Assembly: GCA_013289605.1 (NCBI GenBank)
Contig: JABCZS010000001.1
Coordinates: 62,001-126,000, forward strand
Source of the DNA: Gammaproteobacteria bacterium
GTDB lineage: Bacteria > Pseudomonadota > Gammaproteobacteria > JABCZS01
Direction of reading: 5' to 3'
DNA length: 64,000 nucleotides
Under the pieces are notes generated by a model. The model saw only the letters and a program-made list of their open reading frames with translations, searched no databases and was not told where the DNA came from. A program made the translations under genes and the position numbers. Positions 15,515-25,805 of this stretch are shown piece by piece. Position 1 is the first letter of the stretch, and each line of letters begins with the position of its first letter.

Positions 15515-17927
15515 GGAATATATTCGTCTCCACAGTCACGTTCACAAGATGAAGTTTTTGATCATTTAATAAGGAGATCATGTTTGTAGCGATTTTTATG
15601 CCATCAAGGGTTAAGATCTCTTGGGGCCCACGGGTGATGGTGATGCGATACAGGGTTTCTTTATAACGATAATCTAGCGTAAACTGATCCCAATTGACGG
15701 GTAAGCATGGGCAAAAGCGCAGTTGCTCTCCCATAAGCTGCACACCCAGCAATGATTCTATGATAAGCCGATACATCCACCCTGCCGAACCGGTATACCA
15801 ACTCCAGCCGCCTCGACCTATATGCGGCGTCACACTGTAAACATCACCTGCAATCACATACGGTTCAATTTTATAACGATGTATGGCCTCTAGTGTACTG
15901 CCATGATTAATCGGATTAATGATATTAAAAATTTGCCACGCAAGCGCAGTTTCACCTAGCTTTGCATAAGCCATCGCTACCCAGGTAGCCGCGTGCGTAT
16001 ATTGTCCGCCGTTTTCACGTATTCCAGCGACATATCCTTGAATGTAACCCGGGTTAGGTGTTGAATGATCAAAAGGCGGATCTAATAATGTGACCACACC
16101 ATCGATAGGCCGCACTAAATAATGATTTAATGCGCTCATCGCTTGTTTTGCACGTGTAGAGGGCGCAGCATTAGATAATACCGACCAACTCTGTGCAATA
16201 GAATCAATGCGACATTCGGTATTACTACTTGAGCCTAAGGGTGTTCCGTCATCAAAATAAGCGCGGCGATACCATGTTCCATCCCACGCGTGTTGTTCCA
16301 AATTTTTCTGTAATAATAGACTTGCCTCATCACACCGAGTAGCAAACTCTGTATCACCATAGCGCTGCGCTAATAATGCAAACTGTTGCAGTACGGTATA
16401 TAGAAAAAAACCCAGCCAAACACTTTCGCCACGGCCTAACGCCCCGACCAAATTCATCCCGTCATTCCAATCTCCGCATCCCATCAAAGGCAAACCATGC
16501 TCACCAAATTTTAAACCGTGCACAATAGCACGCACACCATGCTGATAAAGACTATCGCTTTTTTGACTTGGAGTGGCCTGTTCATAATAGGATTCTTCAT
16601 CGTCTTTTAAGGGGCGTCCTTCAAGAAAGAGAATTTTTTCATCCAGTACAGCCACGTCCCCCGTAGTCTCTACATAGCGACAAATCGCAAACGGCAGCCA
16701 TAAATAATCGTCTGAACACCGTGTGCGTACGCCACGCCCCATAGGAGGATGCCACCAATGTTGCACATCGCCTTCAACAAATTGGCGTGAGGCACACAAT
16801 AATAAATGTGCACGAAATAATTCCGGCTGGGTATGAACCAACGACATGACATCTTGCAATTGATCACGAAAGCCAAAAGCACCTGAGCATTGATAAAAAC
16901 CCGTACGTCCCCACAAACGACTCGAAATAACCTGATACATTAACCAACCGTTGGCCAAGAGATCAAGTGCTGGATCGGGAGTCTGCACGCGCACTGCGCT
17001 CAATGTCTTACGCCAATATTGACGAAGGGTAAGTAAAGCGGTATCTGCTGCGGCCTTGGTCAGATAACGTTGCACTAAACTATTGGCATCATCTTGATTC
17101 TGACCTGCACCTAGGATGAAAATAATCTCGCAGGTTTCATTGGGTGCTAAATTAAATGCTAATTGAATAGCGCCACAAGGATCCAAACCTGCACCCACAG
17201 CACCAGATAATTGTTTATCCAGCGCTGCGGGGTTTTGTAGCGTACCCTGGGGTCCTATAAATTCACTACGACTGCAAGTATGGCTACGTGTATTTAACGT
17301 AAGCATTGATGTTGTGGCAGAAAAAAATGCAGTGCGATCCCCAAAATCAGTATTATAATAATTTTGCGCGAGCAAAGCGCCATCAGGGGAAATCTGCGTC
17401 ACTACATGCATCGCGTATTTAGAACGCAAATCACCTAATACCCATTCAACATAACCTGTTACAGATAATTGACGTGCACGTGTAGCATCATTGCGTAGTT
17501 TCAAAACAAAAAATTTAACCGGCGCGTCTAATGCGACATACATACATAATTCAGAATAAATATCTTCTTCCCTATGTTCAAATACACTGTAACCAAAACC
17601 GTGTCGCGTTTGATAATCACCGCTGCCCCGACAAGGTAAAACTGTAGGAGAATAAAATTTTCCTGTTTCATCATCACGGATATAAAACACTTCGCCAGAT
17701 GAATCTTCTATCGGATCATTACTCCAAGGCGTTAATCTAAATTCATGGGAATTTTCTATCCAAGTATACCCTTGGCCACTTTCAGAGACTAACGTGCCAA
17801 AATTTGGATTGGCTAAGACATTGACCCAAGGTGCGGGGGTCATTTGCTGTTCAGGCAATTGAATAATATATTCATCACCTTCTGGGGAGAATCCGCCTAT
17901 ACCGTTGTAAAAAAGTAAAGTACTCAT
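15504..17927 (-). CDS. Cyclic beta-1,2-glucan synthase, C-terminal GH94 phosphorylase part (split NdvB)
   Basis: 807 residues matching the last third of NdvB-type synthases. It begins within NdvB sequence (LFYNGIGGFSPEGDEYII), has the beta-sandwich region with LTPWSNDPIEDSSGEVFYIR, and the (alpha/alpha)6 domain with GFRDQLQDVMSL and the catalytic-acid region GCGDWNDGMNLVG, ending with a WSWYTGSAGWMYR segment. GH94 enzymes cleave or form beta-glucosides with phosphate; in NdvB this domain trims glucan chain length. Its ATG overlaps the stop of the larger NdvB part (ATGA), so the two are co-translated. It could work separately as a soluble glucan or cellobiose-type phosphorylase releasing glucose 1-phosphate for the pgm/rmlA genes nearby (inference). 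Confidence 0.85.
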   Translation of the reverse strand: MSTLLFYNGIGGFSPEGDEYIIQLPEQQMTPAPWVNVLANPNFGTLVSESGQGYTWIENSHEFRLTPWSNDPIEDSSGEVFYIRDDETGKFYSPTVLPCRGSGDYQTRHGFGYSVFEHREEDIYSELCMYVALDAPVKFFVLKLRNDATRARQLSVTGYVEWVLGDLRSKYAMHVVTQISPDGALLAQNYYNTDFGDRTAFFSATTSMLTLNTRSHTCSRSEFIGPQGTLQNPAALDKQLSGAVGAGLDPCGAIQLAFNLAPNETCEIIFILGAGQNQDDANSLVQRYLTKAAADTALLTLRQYWRKTLSAVRVQTPDPALDLLANGWLMYQVISSRLWGRTGFYQCSGAFGFRDQLQDVMSLVHTQPELFRAHLLLCASRQFVEGDVQHWWHPPMGRGVRTRCSDDYLWLPFAICRYVETTGDVAVLDEKILFLEGRPLKDDEESYYEQATPSQKSDSLYQHGVRAIVHGLKFGEHGLPLMGCGDWNDGMNLVGALGRGESVWLGFFLYTVLQQFALLAQRYGDTEFATRCDEASLLLQKNLEQHAWDGTWYRRAYFDDGTPLGSSSNTECRIDSIAQSWSVLSNAAPSTRAKQAMSALNHYLVRPIDGVVTLLDPPFDHSTPNPGYIQGYVAGIRENGGQYTHAATWVAMAYAKLGETALAWQIFNIINPINHGSTLEAIHRYKIEPYVIAGDVYSVTPHIGRGGWSWYTGSAGWMYRLIIESLLGVQLMGEQLRFCPCLPVNWDQFTLDYRYKETLYRITITRGPQEILTLDGIKIATNMISLLNDQKLHLVNVTVETNIFHEK

Positions 17928-20900
17928 AATTGTTTCGCCAAAAGAACAACACGCGCAACGGATTGCAGTAATATATGATCTGCTGAGGGTATTTGTTCAC
18001 TCCTTAGTACGTAAATATTCTTTTTATCATGAATAAGACTCATGATTTTTTCTTGTAAGATTTGACCTGCATTAGCATGCGCTTCATTTAAAATCACCAA
18101 ATCAACGTTTAAACCGAGGAAACGCCAATAGGCTTGTGCGTGCAGCAGTTGTTGCACCTTATCAATATCTATCGCATTTTCTATGTGTAATAAAACAATC
18201 GGTAAATCCCCAGAAATAGAATACGCCCATAAATTTGATTGTCCATGACGATTACTGGCCAAAATATCAGCTTGGGCGCGATAAGTCTGACTGACATAAA
18301 TTATCGCAGCTGCAAGTTTCATATAAAACTTTGCCTCTTGTGCAGCAATATTGAGTTTCTGTAACATGAGTTTTTGATATATTTTGGCCAGTTCAAATTG
18401 ACGATCGGTCCAATGACGGGCGTAATATTTTTCACTAATACGGATACCCTCATCACGATTACTCGTTACTCCATTGATAAGATCAAGCACAATACGCTCG
18501 TTTGGTTTAAGCGTTATTTGACAACGTATAGCCACTATGGGATCTAAGACTGTTCCCACCGTATTAGAAAGATCCCCTGATTGCTTCATCGCAGTAGGCG
18601 CTAGCGGCGTGCCACCACGACCGATAAAATTTCCACGATTGGTTTCAAACGATATTCGATAATTTGTCTTGGTGTAAACATTCAGTTTGTGATACATCCA
18701 AATCGGATCATCCTTTTCACTGCGACGACGCCTTGTTGCTAAAATAGTCGCCTGCTCTGCTACCCATTGTGTTTCAACAAATAAATTACTAAATGCAGGT
18801 TGTGCTTCATCATCGCCTTGCGCTGCTAATACCACCTCGGCATAACTGGTAAATTCTATAGTACGACTCTCATTAGAGCGATTATGAATACCGATTCTAC
18901 GTAATTCCATATCCTCTTCGGGGGAAACGATAATTTCAGTATGCGTACCGATTTCGTGATGACGAGAATAGGGGCTAAGATCTGATCCTACTGTCCAAAA
19001 ATTACCTGTTTTACTATCGTATAGATAACTTTGCATGCCCCAATGTTTAGCCACACTCTCTGCGCGCCATCTTGTTACCGCTAGATCTTTCCACCGGCTA
19101 TACCCATTCCCTACTCGGGTGAGCATGACATGATAGCGTCCATTAGACAAAATATTGAGCTCAAGATTATCTTGGCAATCATTGATAGTTTTATCAGGAC
19201 TCAAGGGCAGAGATTTTGTTTTAGCCTGGTAAACCACGGATTTTGGTATGCGCTCTTGTAAGAGTAATAATGTTGATTGAAATAAGGGATCTGATGCAAA
19301 TCGTCGCTGCATAGGTTGGTTGTGCAGCAAATGAGAAAAAGCCAACAAACTCATGCCTTGATGATGTACCATAAATGAGCGCACGAAAACAGGGGTGCGC
19401 TCATTTGCACGACGAGATTCAGTAAAATCAATCGCTTCATAAAAACCAAAGCGCCCAACACTCCCCATTTGCGCCAATCGTAGTAAATTAACACACGCGG
19501 CTTGGGGTGCTATCATCAATGCCATCACGCAAGCATAAGGTGCAATCACTAGATCTTGTTTGACCTCTCGTTTAAGGCCTAATTCAGGCACACCAAAGGC
19601 TTGATATAAATAATTAGAATCGGCATCAACGTCATTATAACCTGACTCAGAGATCCCCCAGGGTACACCTTGTTGCTGACCATAATCTATATGTTGATTA
19701 ACAACCGCCTTATAGGTTTGATCAAGCAATGTATCAGAATAAGTAGGCATCACTAAGACAGGCATTAAATATTCAAACATGGAACCACTCCAAGACATCA
19801 TGACGGACTGTCCACGCTGATTGATTCTTTGTAATCGACCCAATGCAAACCAACTCTCCTGGGGCACTTGCCCTTGCGCGATAGCTACAAAATTTGCTAA
19901 ACGCGCTTCTGAAGAAAGTAAATCGTAATGACTGTTATCATGTTGCTGTTCATCCACATTATAACCAATCGTCATTAGACGAAGAGTCTCGTTGTAAAGA
20001 AATTTTACATCCATTTGTGCTAAAAGATAAGCTTGTTCGGCTAAATTTTCAATAAGGGCAATGCGCTCAATATTATTCGCGTTTGTTTTAACGCGCATGA
20101 TTTCATCTTGCACAGCATCACATTGCGTTAGCAATTTTTGGGACCACAAAACAAAATCAGCTTCTAATTTCAATACAGTGATTTGTTTTGCCATCAGACA
20201 TAATTTATCACAAGTCCGTAAAGCATCAGACTCTGATGTAAATGATGATCGGGAATCATGTAACAGCACTCGAAAATGATTAACTATTGCAGGCACAGGT
20301 TCTGAAATGGTTTCTACCAATACATCTAAAGTATCTTCCAAACCTTCTAAATAAACCACTCTAAGCACGGAATCATTCAAGAGCGCTAATAATCCTTGGC
20401 GCAAAGTTAACAAATGTCCAGCCAAATTCCCGCCATCTACGGTCGATACATAACGCGGTGCCAAAGGCTCTAAGGTTTGGGTGTCATACCAATTATAAAA
20501 ATGACCACGGTACCGTTCAAGCCGGGCCATTGTGTTTAGCGTCTTTGCCGTGCGCTCTAATAATTGATGACTTGTGATATATCCAAAATCATACGCACTT
20601 AAATTGGCTAATAATGCCAAACCCATATTAGTGGGCGACGTACGATGACATAATACTTCCACCGGTGCTTCTTGATAATTATCAGGCGGCAATCCATTAT
20701 CTTGTGCCGTGACAAAGGTATCAAAGAAATCCCATGTTTTACGGGCCATTTTATGTAAAAAACGTTTTTGTGAGAGCTCAAGTGCAACCTGTGGTTGCTC
20801 AATAGGCTGGCTGAGCCAACGCGTCAACAATGGTGATACAGCCCAAAGCAGTAACAGGGGTGATGCCAATAATAAAGCCTCTGGTTTATGCATCAGTAAT

Positions 20901-23227
20901 AAAGTCACAACCATTAACAATGCGGCCACGGGTCCCATCCACATACTTCTTAGCCACTCTATCGGTGTATTATGAAAACTCTGATCCACGTGATCAGAGG
21001 CAGTCCATTCGAGTAGATGGCGATGAGAGCACATCAGTCGGTAGCCTGTGCGTATGATCCCGTTAAGACTATAATACGCTTCGTGGGGTAAACAAGCTAA
21101 ATATAACACTAATCGATAAAAACGCTGACATAATACCGAAATGAGATTTTTTAAATGGGGTCTTATGGAAAACTCTAATGCAGTTGAGATCATTCCTGGC
21201 AATAACACAATAGCAAATAGTGTGCAAACCCAAAAAGATGTTTCAGGTAAGAGGGTCCAGCTGAGGATGAAAAACACTAATAATGACATCGGCACTAAAC
21301 TACGGCGTAAATTATCCAATAATTTCCATTGAGATAAAGCAGATAATTCAGGAGCGCTTATCCCAGGGATCAACTGCCAATCTCCGCGGATCCAGCGTGC
21401 GCGGCGTTTGACATCACTGAGATAACAGCTCGGTGAAGTTTCATATAAAGGGACATCACTTATAAAACCGGAACGTAAATAACAGCCTTCCAGTAAATCA
21501 TGGCTTAATATCCTATTTTCAGGAAAACGTTGTGCCAAGACTTGTTTAAACATCTCAACATCGTAAATGCCTTTACCAATAAATGAACCTTCGTTAAATA
21601 AATCTTGATAAACGTTAGATACCATTTGGGTATAAGGGTCTATGCCCACCTCGCTACTCAATAACCCTAAATAGCGACTCGAAGACTTACCCCATGCTTC
21701 AGCCATACGCGGTTGCAACATGCCAAAACCAGCAACTACACGTTGTTTTTTTGGATCATAATAGGGACGATTCAATGGATGTGCCATGACACCTATCAAT
21801 TGATGCGCTGATTCACGAGGTAATTGCGTATCAGTATCTAAAGTAATCACATACTTGACTTGTGCCAATATCTCAATACGGCCCGCGATGAGAGAAAAGT
21901 TTGTTTGAATATTATCGCAGAGCAAAGCATTCAGATCATTTAATTTACCACGCTTGCGCTCATAACCCATCCAGACTTGCTCAGAGTCATTCCAACGTCT
22001 CGGACGATGGAGCAGAAAGAAAATATCTTCATGTTTACGGCAATAACGTTTATTTAAAGCCATTATTCGTGCTGAAGCCACAGCAAGCAATTTTTCATCG
22101 GTGGGCATATTTTCGCTCGGCGCATCATTAAAATCAGTTAATAATGCAAAATGCAGATGATGATCACGATTACCCAGATAACGGACCTCTAGGGCTTCGA
22201 CCAAAGATTCAATTTGCGCCACAGAACCTAGCATAGACGGCACAACTACTAGGGTTTGACACGAAGCAGGAATTTCTTTACTAAAATCCATTCGGGGAAG
22301 TGGCTCTGGCTTTATAAATAACATCACGACCCAATTCACCAGTGCAATAGTCGATTGACTCACCGATAATGCCATTACGGCACCTAGCATGACGAGCATT
22401 AATATAGGGACATCGCTTTGATAAGCTTTAAACAATAAACCCGCTGTTACGCCAACAACTATAGCCAGGATAGCACCCAAATAACCGAATAAAGACAGCT
22501 TTTTACGGGTCTTTCGTATACCCAGTGTTTGTTGTAATAAGGCCAGCCCTGCATCTATCAAATAATAACCCACATGCCTTTGTCGGATACCTTTGTCACT
22601 GCACTTTTTTGCTAATTGAATAGCGCTAAGTGCCACCTCTATTTCCGAGCGTTGACTTGCGCGCGCCAGATGCTCCACCACCTGACGGTAACTATTTCGT
22701 GTCGTAAAATCCATATATTGATAAGTATCTGAAGGATCCTGACGCAAGGTATTTTCGACCAGACTAGTGTTTTCAACAAATTTACGCCAATCCACTGCAC
22801 TTATACGCCGCAAGCTGGCCATAGTCGTGTTGATATTGACACGATGGCTTGCTTGCTGGAGCGCGTCTTCTTCATCAGCCCAAGGCATGTGGCTAAGATG
22901 CTCAAGCAACGCTAAGCGTAATAAAACAGGGATTGCCCATAATTCACTTAAAGTCAGCACACTAACGCCTTGAGAGGCTTGGATTAACTCAGTCAAATGT
23001 TCTAAATCCCAATAGCCTTCGTTTTGCTTGATCATCTGCAATAGCAAGTCATATATACTGGGATAAGCTGAATTTTTTGATAGCGCAGATTGAACAATCT
23101 GGATTTGTTGTGCTACAAAATAAAAATCATCGCATAACCATTGTGCTGCAACTTTGTTCAATGAATCTTTGCTGTCTTTTAATCGATTCAATAAACCACG
23201 TAGCGCTACTTTTTGGGTTGTTGTCAT
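17924..23227 (-). CDS. ndvB: Cyclic beta-1,2-glucan synthase, GT84 and cyclisation part (split NdvB)
   Basis: 1767-residue membrane protein. Order: cytoplasmic helical N terminus, two membrane segments near 245-305, a GT84 glycosyltransferase region with the acidic motif ITLDTDTQLP near 460-470 and RRARWIRGDWQL about 645, more membrane segments near 660-810, a glycoamylase-like cyclisation (GH189-type) domain about 1130-1340 (SWSGSMFEYLMP, GISESGYND, MVHHQGMSLLAF), then a first GH94-like beta domain (YSRWKDLAVTRW, then SYAEVVLAAQ). NdvB uses UDP-glucose to build and close periplasmic beta-1,2-glucan rings. Ordinary NdvB is about 2800 residues; here the final GH94 domain is a separate overlapping gene. 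A GH144-type glucanase is encoded divergently, 101 bases from its start. Confidence 0.88.
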   Translation of the reverse strand: MTTTQKVALRGLLNRLKDSKDSLNKVAAQWLCDDFYFVAQQIQIVQSALSKNSAYPSIYDLLLQMIKQNEGYWDLEHLTELIQASQGVSVLTLSELWAIPVLLRLALLEHLSHMPWADEEDALQQASHRVNINTTMASLRRISAVDWRKFVENTSLVENTLRQDPSDTYQYMDFTTRNSYRQVVEHLARASQRSEIEVALSAIQLAKKCSDKGIRQRHVGYYLIDAGLALLQQTLGIRKTRKKLSLFGYLGAILAIVVGVTAGLLFKAYQSDVPILMLVMLGAVMALSVSQSTIALVNWVVMLFIKPEPLPRMDFSKEIPASCQTLVVVPSMLGSVAQIESLVEALEVRYLGNRDHHLHFALLTDFNDAPSENMPTDEKLLAVASARIMALNKRYCRKHEDIFFLLHRPRRWNDSEQVWMGYERKRGKLNDLNALLCDNIQTNFSLIAGRIEILAQVKYVITLDTDTQLPRESAHQLIGVMAHPLNRPYYDPKKQRVVAGFGMLQPRMAEAWGKSSSRYLGLLSSEVGIDPYTQMVSNVYQDLFNEGSFIGKGIYDVEMFKQVLAQRFPENRILSHDLLEGCYLRSGFISDVPLYETSPSCYLSDVKRRARWIRGDWQLIPGISAPELSALSQWKLLDNLRRSLVPMSLLVFFILSWTLLPETSFWVCTLFAIVLLPGMISTALEFSIRPHLKNLISVLCQRFYRLVLYLACLPHEAYYSLNGIIRTGYRLMCSHRHLLEWTASDHVDQSFHNTPIEWLRSMWMGPVAALLMVVTLLLMHKPEALLLASPLLLLWAVSPLLTRWLSQPIEQPQVALELSQKRFLHKMARKTWDFFDTFVTAQDNGLPPDNYQEAPVEVLCHRTSPTNMGLALLANLSAYDFGYITSHQLLERTAKTLNTMARLERYRGHFYNWYDTQTLEPLAPRYVSTVDGGNLAGHLLTLRQGLLALLNDSVLRVVYLEGLEDTLDVLVETISEPVPAIVNHFRVLLHDSRSSFTSESDALRTCDKLCLMAKQITVLKLEADFVLWSQKLLTQCDAVQDEIMRVKTNANNIERIALIENLAEQAYLLAQMDVKFLYNETLRLMTIGYNVDEQQHDNSHYDLLSSEARLANFVAIAQGQVPQESWFALGRLQRINQRGQSVMMSWSGSMFEYLMPVLVMPTYSDTLLDQTYKAVVNQHIDYGQQQGVPWGISESGYNDVDADSNYLYQAFGVPELGLKREVKQDLVIAPYACVMALMIAPQAACVNLLRLAQMGSVGRFGFYEAIDFTESRRANERTPVFVRSFMVHHQGMSLLAFSHLLHNQPMQRRFASDPLFQSTLLLLQERIPKSVVYQAKTKSLPLSPDKTINDCQDNLELNILSNGRYHVMLTRVGNGYSRWKDLAVTRWRAESVAKHWGMQSYLYDSKTGNFWTVGSDLSPYSRHHEIGTHTEIIVSPEEDMELRRIGIHNRSNESRTIEFTSYAEVVLAAQGDDEAQPAFSNLFVETQWVAEQATILATRRRRSEKDDPIWMYHKLNVYTKTNYRISFETNRGNFIGRGGTPLAPTAMKQSGDLSNTVGTVLDPIVAIRCQITLKPNERIVLDLINGVTSNRDEGIRISEKYYARHWTDRQFELAKIYQKLMLQKLNIAAQEAKFYMKLAAAIIYVSQTYRAQADILASNRHGQSNLWAYSISGDLPIVLLHIENAIDIDKVQQLLHAQAYWRFLGLNVDLVILNEAHANAGQILQEKIMSLIHDKKNIYVLRSEQIPSADHILLQSVARVVLLAKQL

Positions 23228-23328
23228 GTTAAATTGGGTTCAATGTATTGTTTAATGATAATAGCTGATACATATTATTTTTGCGAAACTATACTCTATA
23301 GTTGACATGTCTTAACTTGGGAAAATAT

Positions 23329-24630
23329 ATGCACAAAAAAAAATTAACGATGGATGCTGAGCTGGAACAACTTCAACTTGACACCTTCAAATATTTCTTG
23401 CATGAAACCAATCTAGCGAATGGTTTAGTCCTTGACAAGACCGCTAAAAATTGGCCTTGCAGTATTGCAGCAACCGGACTGGCATTAGCTTCCTACCCTG
23501 TAGGCATCAAACGCGGATTTATATCAAGAAAGGAAGCCGTCGCGCGCGTATTAACGACTTTACGTTTTTTTTGGAATAGTCCACAAGGTCCCGAGCCCGA
23601 TGCGACAGGTTATAAAGGTTTCTATTATCATTTTTTAGATATGAAAACTGGACGACGCGCTTGGCAGTGTGAGTTATCTACAGTAGATAGTTCTTTTCTA
23701 ATCGCCGGCATGTTGACCGCCAGTATATATTTTGACCATCAAACTGCAGATGAAGTTGAGATCCGCACACTTGCAGATGCCCTGTATCGCCGTGTAGATT
23801 GGCAATGGGCACAAAACCAAGCAGAAACAATTACCCATGGCTGGAAACCAGAAAGTGGATTTCTTCCCTATCGCTGGGAAGGGTATAACGAAGCCATGTT
23901 GTTATATACCTTAGGCCTGGGTTCGCCTACTTTTCCGCTGCCCGCAAACAGTTATGAAGCATGGGTCTCTACTTATAAATGGGAAAATAATTTTGGCTAT
24001 GAATATCTTTATGCGGGATCATTATTTATTCATCACCTCTCACATATTTGGATTGATTTTCGCAAAATTCAAGATCCCTACATGCGGGATAAAGGCATTG
24101 ATTATTTTGAAAATAGCCGCCGTGCCACCTATGTGCAGCAACAATATGCCATCCAAAATCCATTAAAATTTGTCGGTTATGGCGAATGTTGTTGGGGTAT
24201 TACTGCCAGCGACGGTCCAGGTCCTGATACGCTGAAAGTAGAGGGTATTGAGCGTATTTTTTACAATTATATCGCACGAGGTGTGCCCTATGGACCGGAC
24301 GATGGCACTGTTGCGCCATGGGCGTCCATAACATCATTGCCTTTTGCACCAGAAATTGCATTGCCCGTGCTTGATCATTATATTTATAAATTAAAACTCA
24401 AAGAAGGTCATGTTTACGGATTTAAAGCAACATTTAATCAAACTCACCCTGAAAAAAATCATCATTGTGGCTGGGTTTCTCCCTGGTATTATGGCATTAA
24501 TATAGGCCCCATACTGTTAATGACTGAAAATTACCGTAGCGGTTTAATCTGGGAATTAATGCGTCATTGCCCCTATATCATCAAAGGTTTGCAACGCGCA
24601 GGGTTTAAAGGGGGCTGGTTAGAAGATTAA
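23329..24630 (+). CDS. GH144-type endo-beta-1,2-glucanase (glycoamylase-like family)
   Basis: 433 residues in the COG5368/PF10091 family, whose characterised members (GH144) hydrolyse beta-1,2-glucan. Visible family segments: LDTFKYFLHETN at the start, FYYHFLDMKTGRRAW, ELSTVDSSFLIAGML, ESGFLPYRWEGYNEAMLLY, GECCWGITASDGPG and VSPWYYGINIGP. No signal peptide is seen, which is unusual because many homologues are periplasmic, so it may act on glucan in the cytoplasm. ATG at 23329 is chosen over a TTG at 23302; GGGA precedes it. It is divergent from ndvB, and its stop overlaps by four bases with that of the convergent HAD-rpe gene. Synthesis and breakdown of the same glucan thus sit together. Confidence 0.82.
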   Translation: MHKKKLTMDAELEQLQLDTFKYFLHETNLANGLVLDKTAKNWPCSIAATGLALASYPVGIKRGFISRKEAVARVLTTLRFFWNSPQGPEPDATGYKGFYYHFLDMKTGRRAWQCELSTVDSSFLIAGMLTASIYFDHQTADEVEIRTLADALYRRVDWQWAQNQAETITHGWKPESGFLPYRWEGYNEAMLLYTLGLGSPTFPLPANSYEAWVSTYKWENNFGYEYLYAGSLFIHHLSHIWIDFRKIQDPYMRDKGIDYFENSRRATYVQQQYAIQNPLKFVGYGECCWGITASDGPGPDTLKVEGIERIFYNYIARGVPYGPDDGTVAPWASITSLPFAPEIALPVLDHYIYKLKLKEGHVYGFKATFNQTHPEKNHHCGWVSPWYYGINIGPILLMTENYRSGLIWELMRHCPYIIKGLQRAGFKGGWLED

Positions 24631-25805
24631 TCTTTCAGCGCTTTTCGCATCGCTGAAATCACAGCGGCATAATCAGGTTGATTAAAGATGGCTGAACCGG
24701 CAATGAATGTATCCGCTCCAGCGCGCGCGATGCTTGCAATATTATCAATTTTTACACCACCGTCTACGCCTAGACGAGTATTTGCGCCATGAGCAGTAAT
24801 GACTTCTCTGACATGCTTAATTTTATCTAAAGTAGCAGGAATAAAAGGCTGTCCAGCAAATCCTGGATTGACTGACATGACTAAAATAAAATCCAAAGTA
24901 TCTAACACATCCTTAATGGCATCTGTCTTTACTAATGGACTTAGCGCAAGACCTACCTTACACTCTTGTTCTTTGATAAGCTTTATACTCTGTGCGACAT
25001 TATCAGAGGTTTGTGGGTGAAATATAATGCACGACGCGCCCGCTTTTGCAAAGTCTATAATGAGTTTATCCACCGGCTGAGCCATCACATGTACCTGGAT
25101 GGCCGCTTTAATACCGTAACGGCGTAATGCGGCACAAATCAATGGCCCGACAGTAAGCTGCGGCACAAAATGATTATCCATCGCATCCAAATGCAACGTA
25201 TCTGCGCCTGCATCAATTACCGCTTGAGCTTGCTCACCTAATCGTGCGAAATCAGCAGAAAGTAAAGAAGCGGATAGTTGATAGCTAGTCTTTAAAATAT
25301 ATTCTGCCGCTTGCATTAATGAATCAGCAGTAAAGTTTGCAGGAGGATTCGGTTTTTTTTCAGCATAATGGCGATCAATCCAAATGGTTTTACACGGTGC
25401 GTTTTGTCCCGCTTCAATATCACGCCAGCGATCACCTATCATATAACTGCGCGTTAAATCTATATCGTATTTTTTTACTGCATCCAACAGCAATCCAGGT
25501 TTTGGTTTATAGCACGCACTATTTTCATGATAACAAATAAATACGTCATCGAGCGGCAACTCAGCACGCATTTTTTTATAGATAGCATCGACAGCTTCTT
25601 GGGTCATTAAACCACGCTCAACATCCGGCTTATTGGTCACACAGATTAATAAATAACCGGCTGCTTTTAGTTTTTCTAACGCAGGCTTAACTTCTTCTGG
25701 GATCTCTAATTCAGACAATGTGGTGGGTGCAACCGGTTTACCCTCTTTCATGATGGCCGTATTTAATACGCCGTCAGAATCAAGAAAAATGGCTTTATTT
25801 GACAT
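24627..25805 (-). CDS. rpe: Fusion of HAD-type phosphatase and ribulose-phosphate 3-epimerase
   Basis: 392 residues with two enzymes. Residues 1-168 are a HAD-superfamily phosphatase of the HisB-N/GmhB type: FLDSDGVLN (nucleophile Asp and general acid), VTNKPDVERG and MIGDRWRDIEAG. Residues 172-392 are Rpe: SASLLSADFARLG, LDAMDNHFVPQLTVGP, QVHVMAQPVD, VMSVNPGFAGQPF and LGVDGGVKIDN, with the metal-binding His and Asp residues in place. Rpe interconverts ribulose 5-phosphate and xylulose 5-phosphate; the HAD partner would dephosphorylate a sugar phosphate, identity unknown. Last gene of the pentose-phosphate operon, overlapping fba by 11 bases. The phosphatase could control sugar-phosphate build-up (inference). 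Confidence 0.9.
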   Translation of the reverse strand: MSNKAIFLDSDGVLNTAIMKEGKPVAPTTLSELEIPEEVKPALEKLKAAGYLLICVTNKPDVERGLMTQEAVDAIYKKMRAELPLDDVFICYHENSACYKPKPGLLLDAVKKYDIDLTRSYMIGDRWRDIEAGQNAPCKTIWIDRHYAEKKPNPPANFTADSLMQAAEYILKTSYQLSASLLSADFARLGEQAQAVIDAGADTLHLDAMDNHFVPQLTVGPLICAALRRYGIKAAIQVHVMAQPVDKLIIDFAKAGASCIIFHPQTSDNVAQSIKLIKEQECKVGLALSPLVKTDAIKDVLDTLDFILVMSVNPGFAGQPFIPATLDKIKHVREVITAHGANTRLGVDGGVKIDNIASIARAGADTFIAGSAIFNQPDYAAVISAMRKALKD

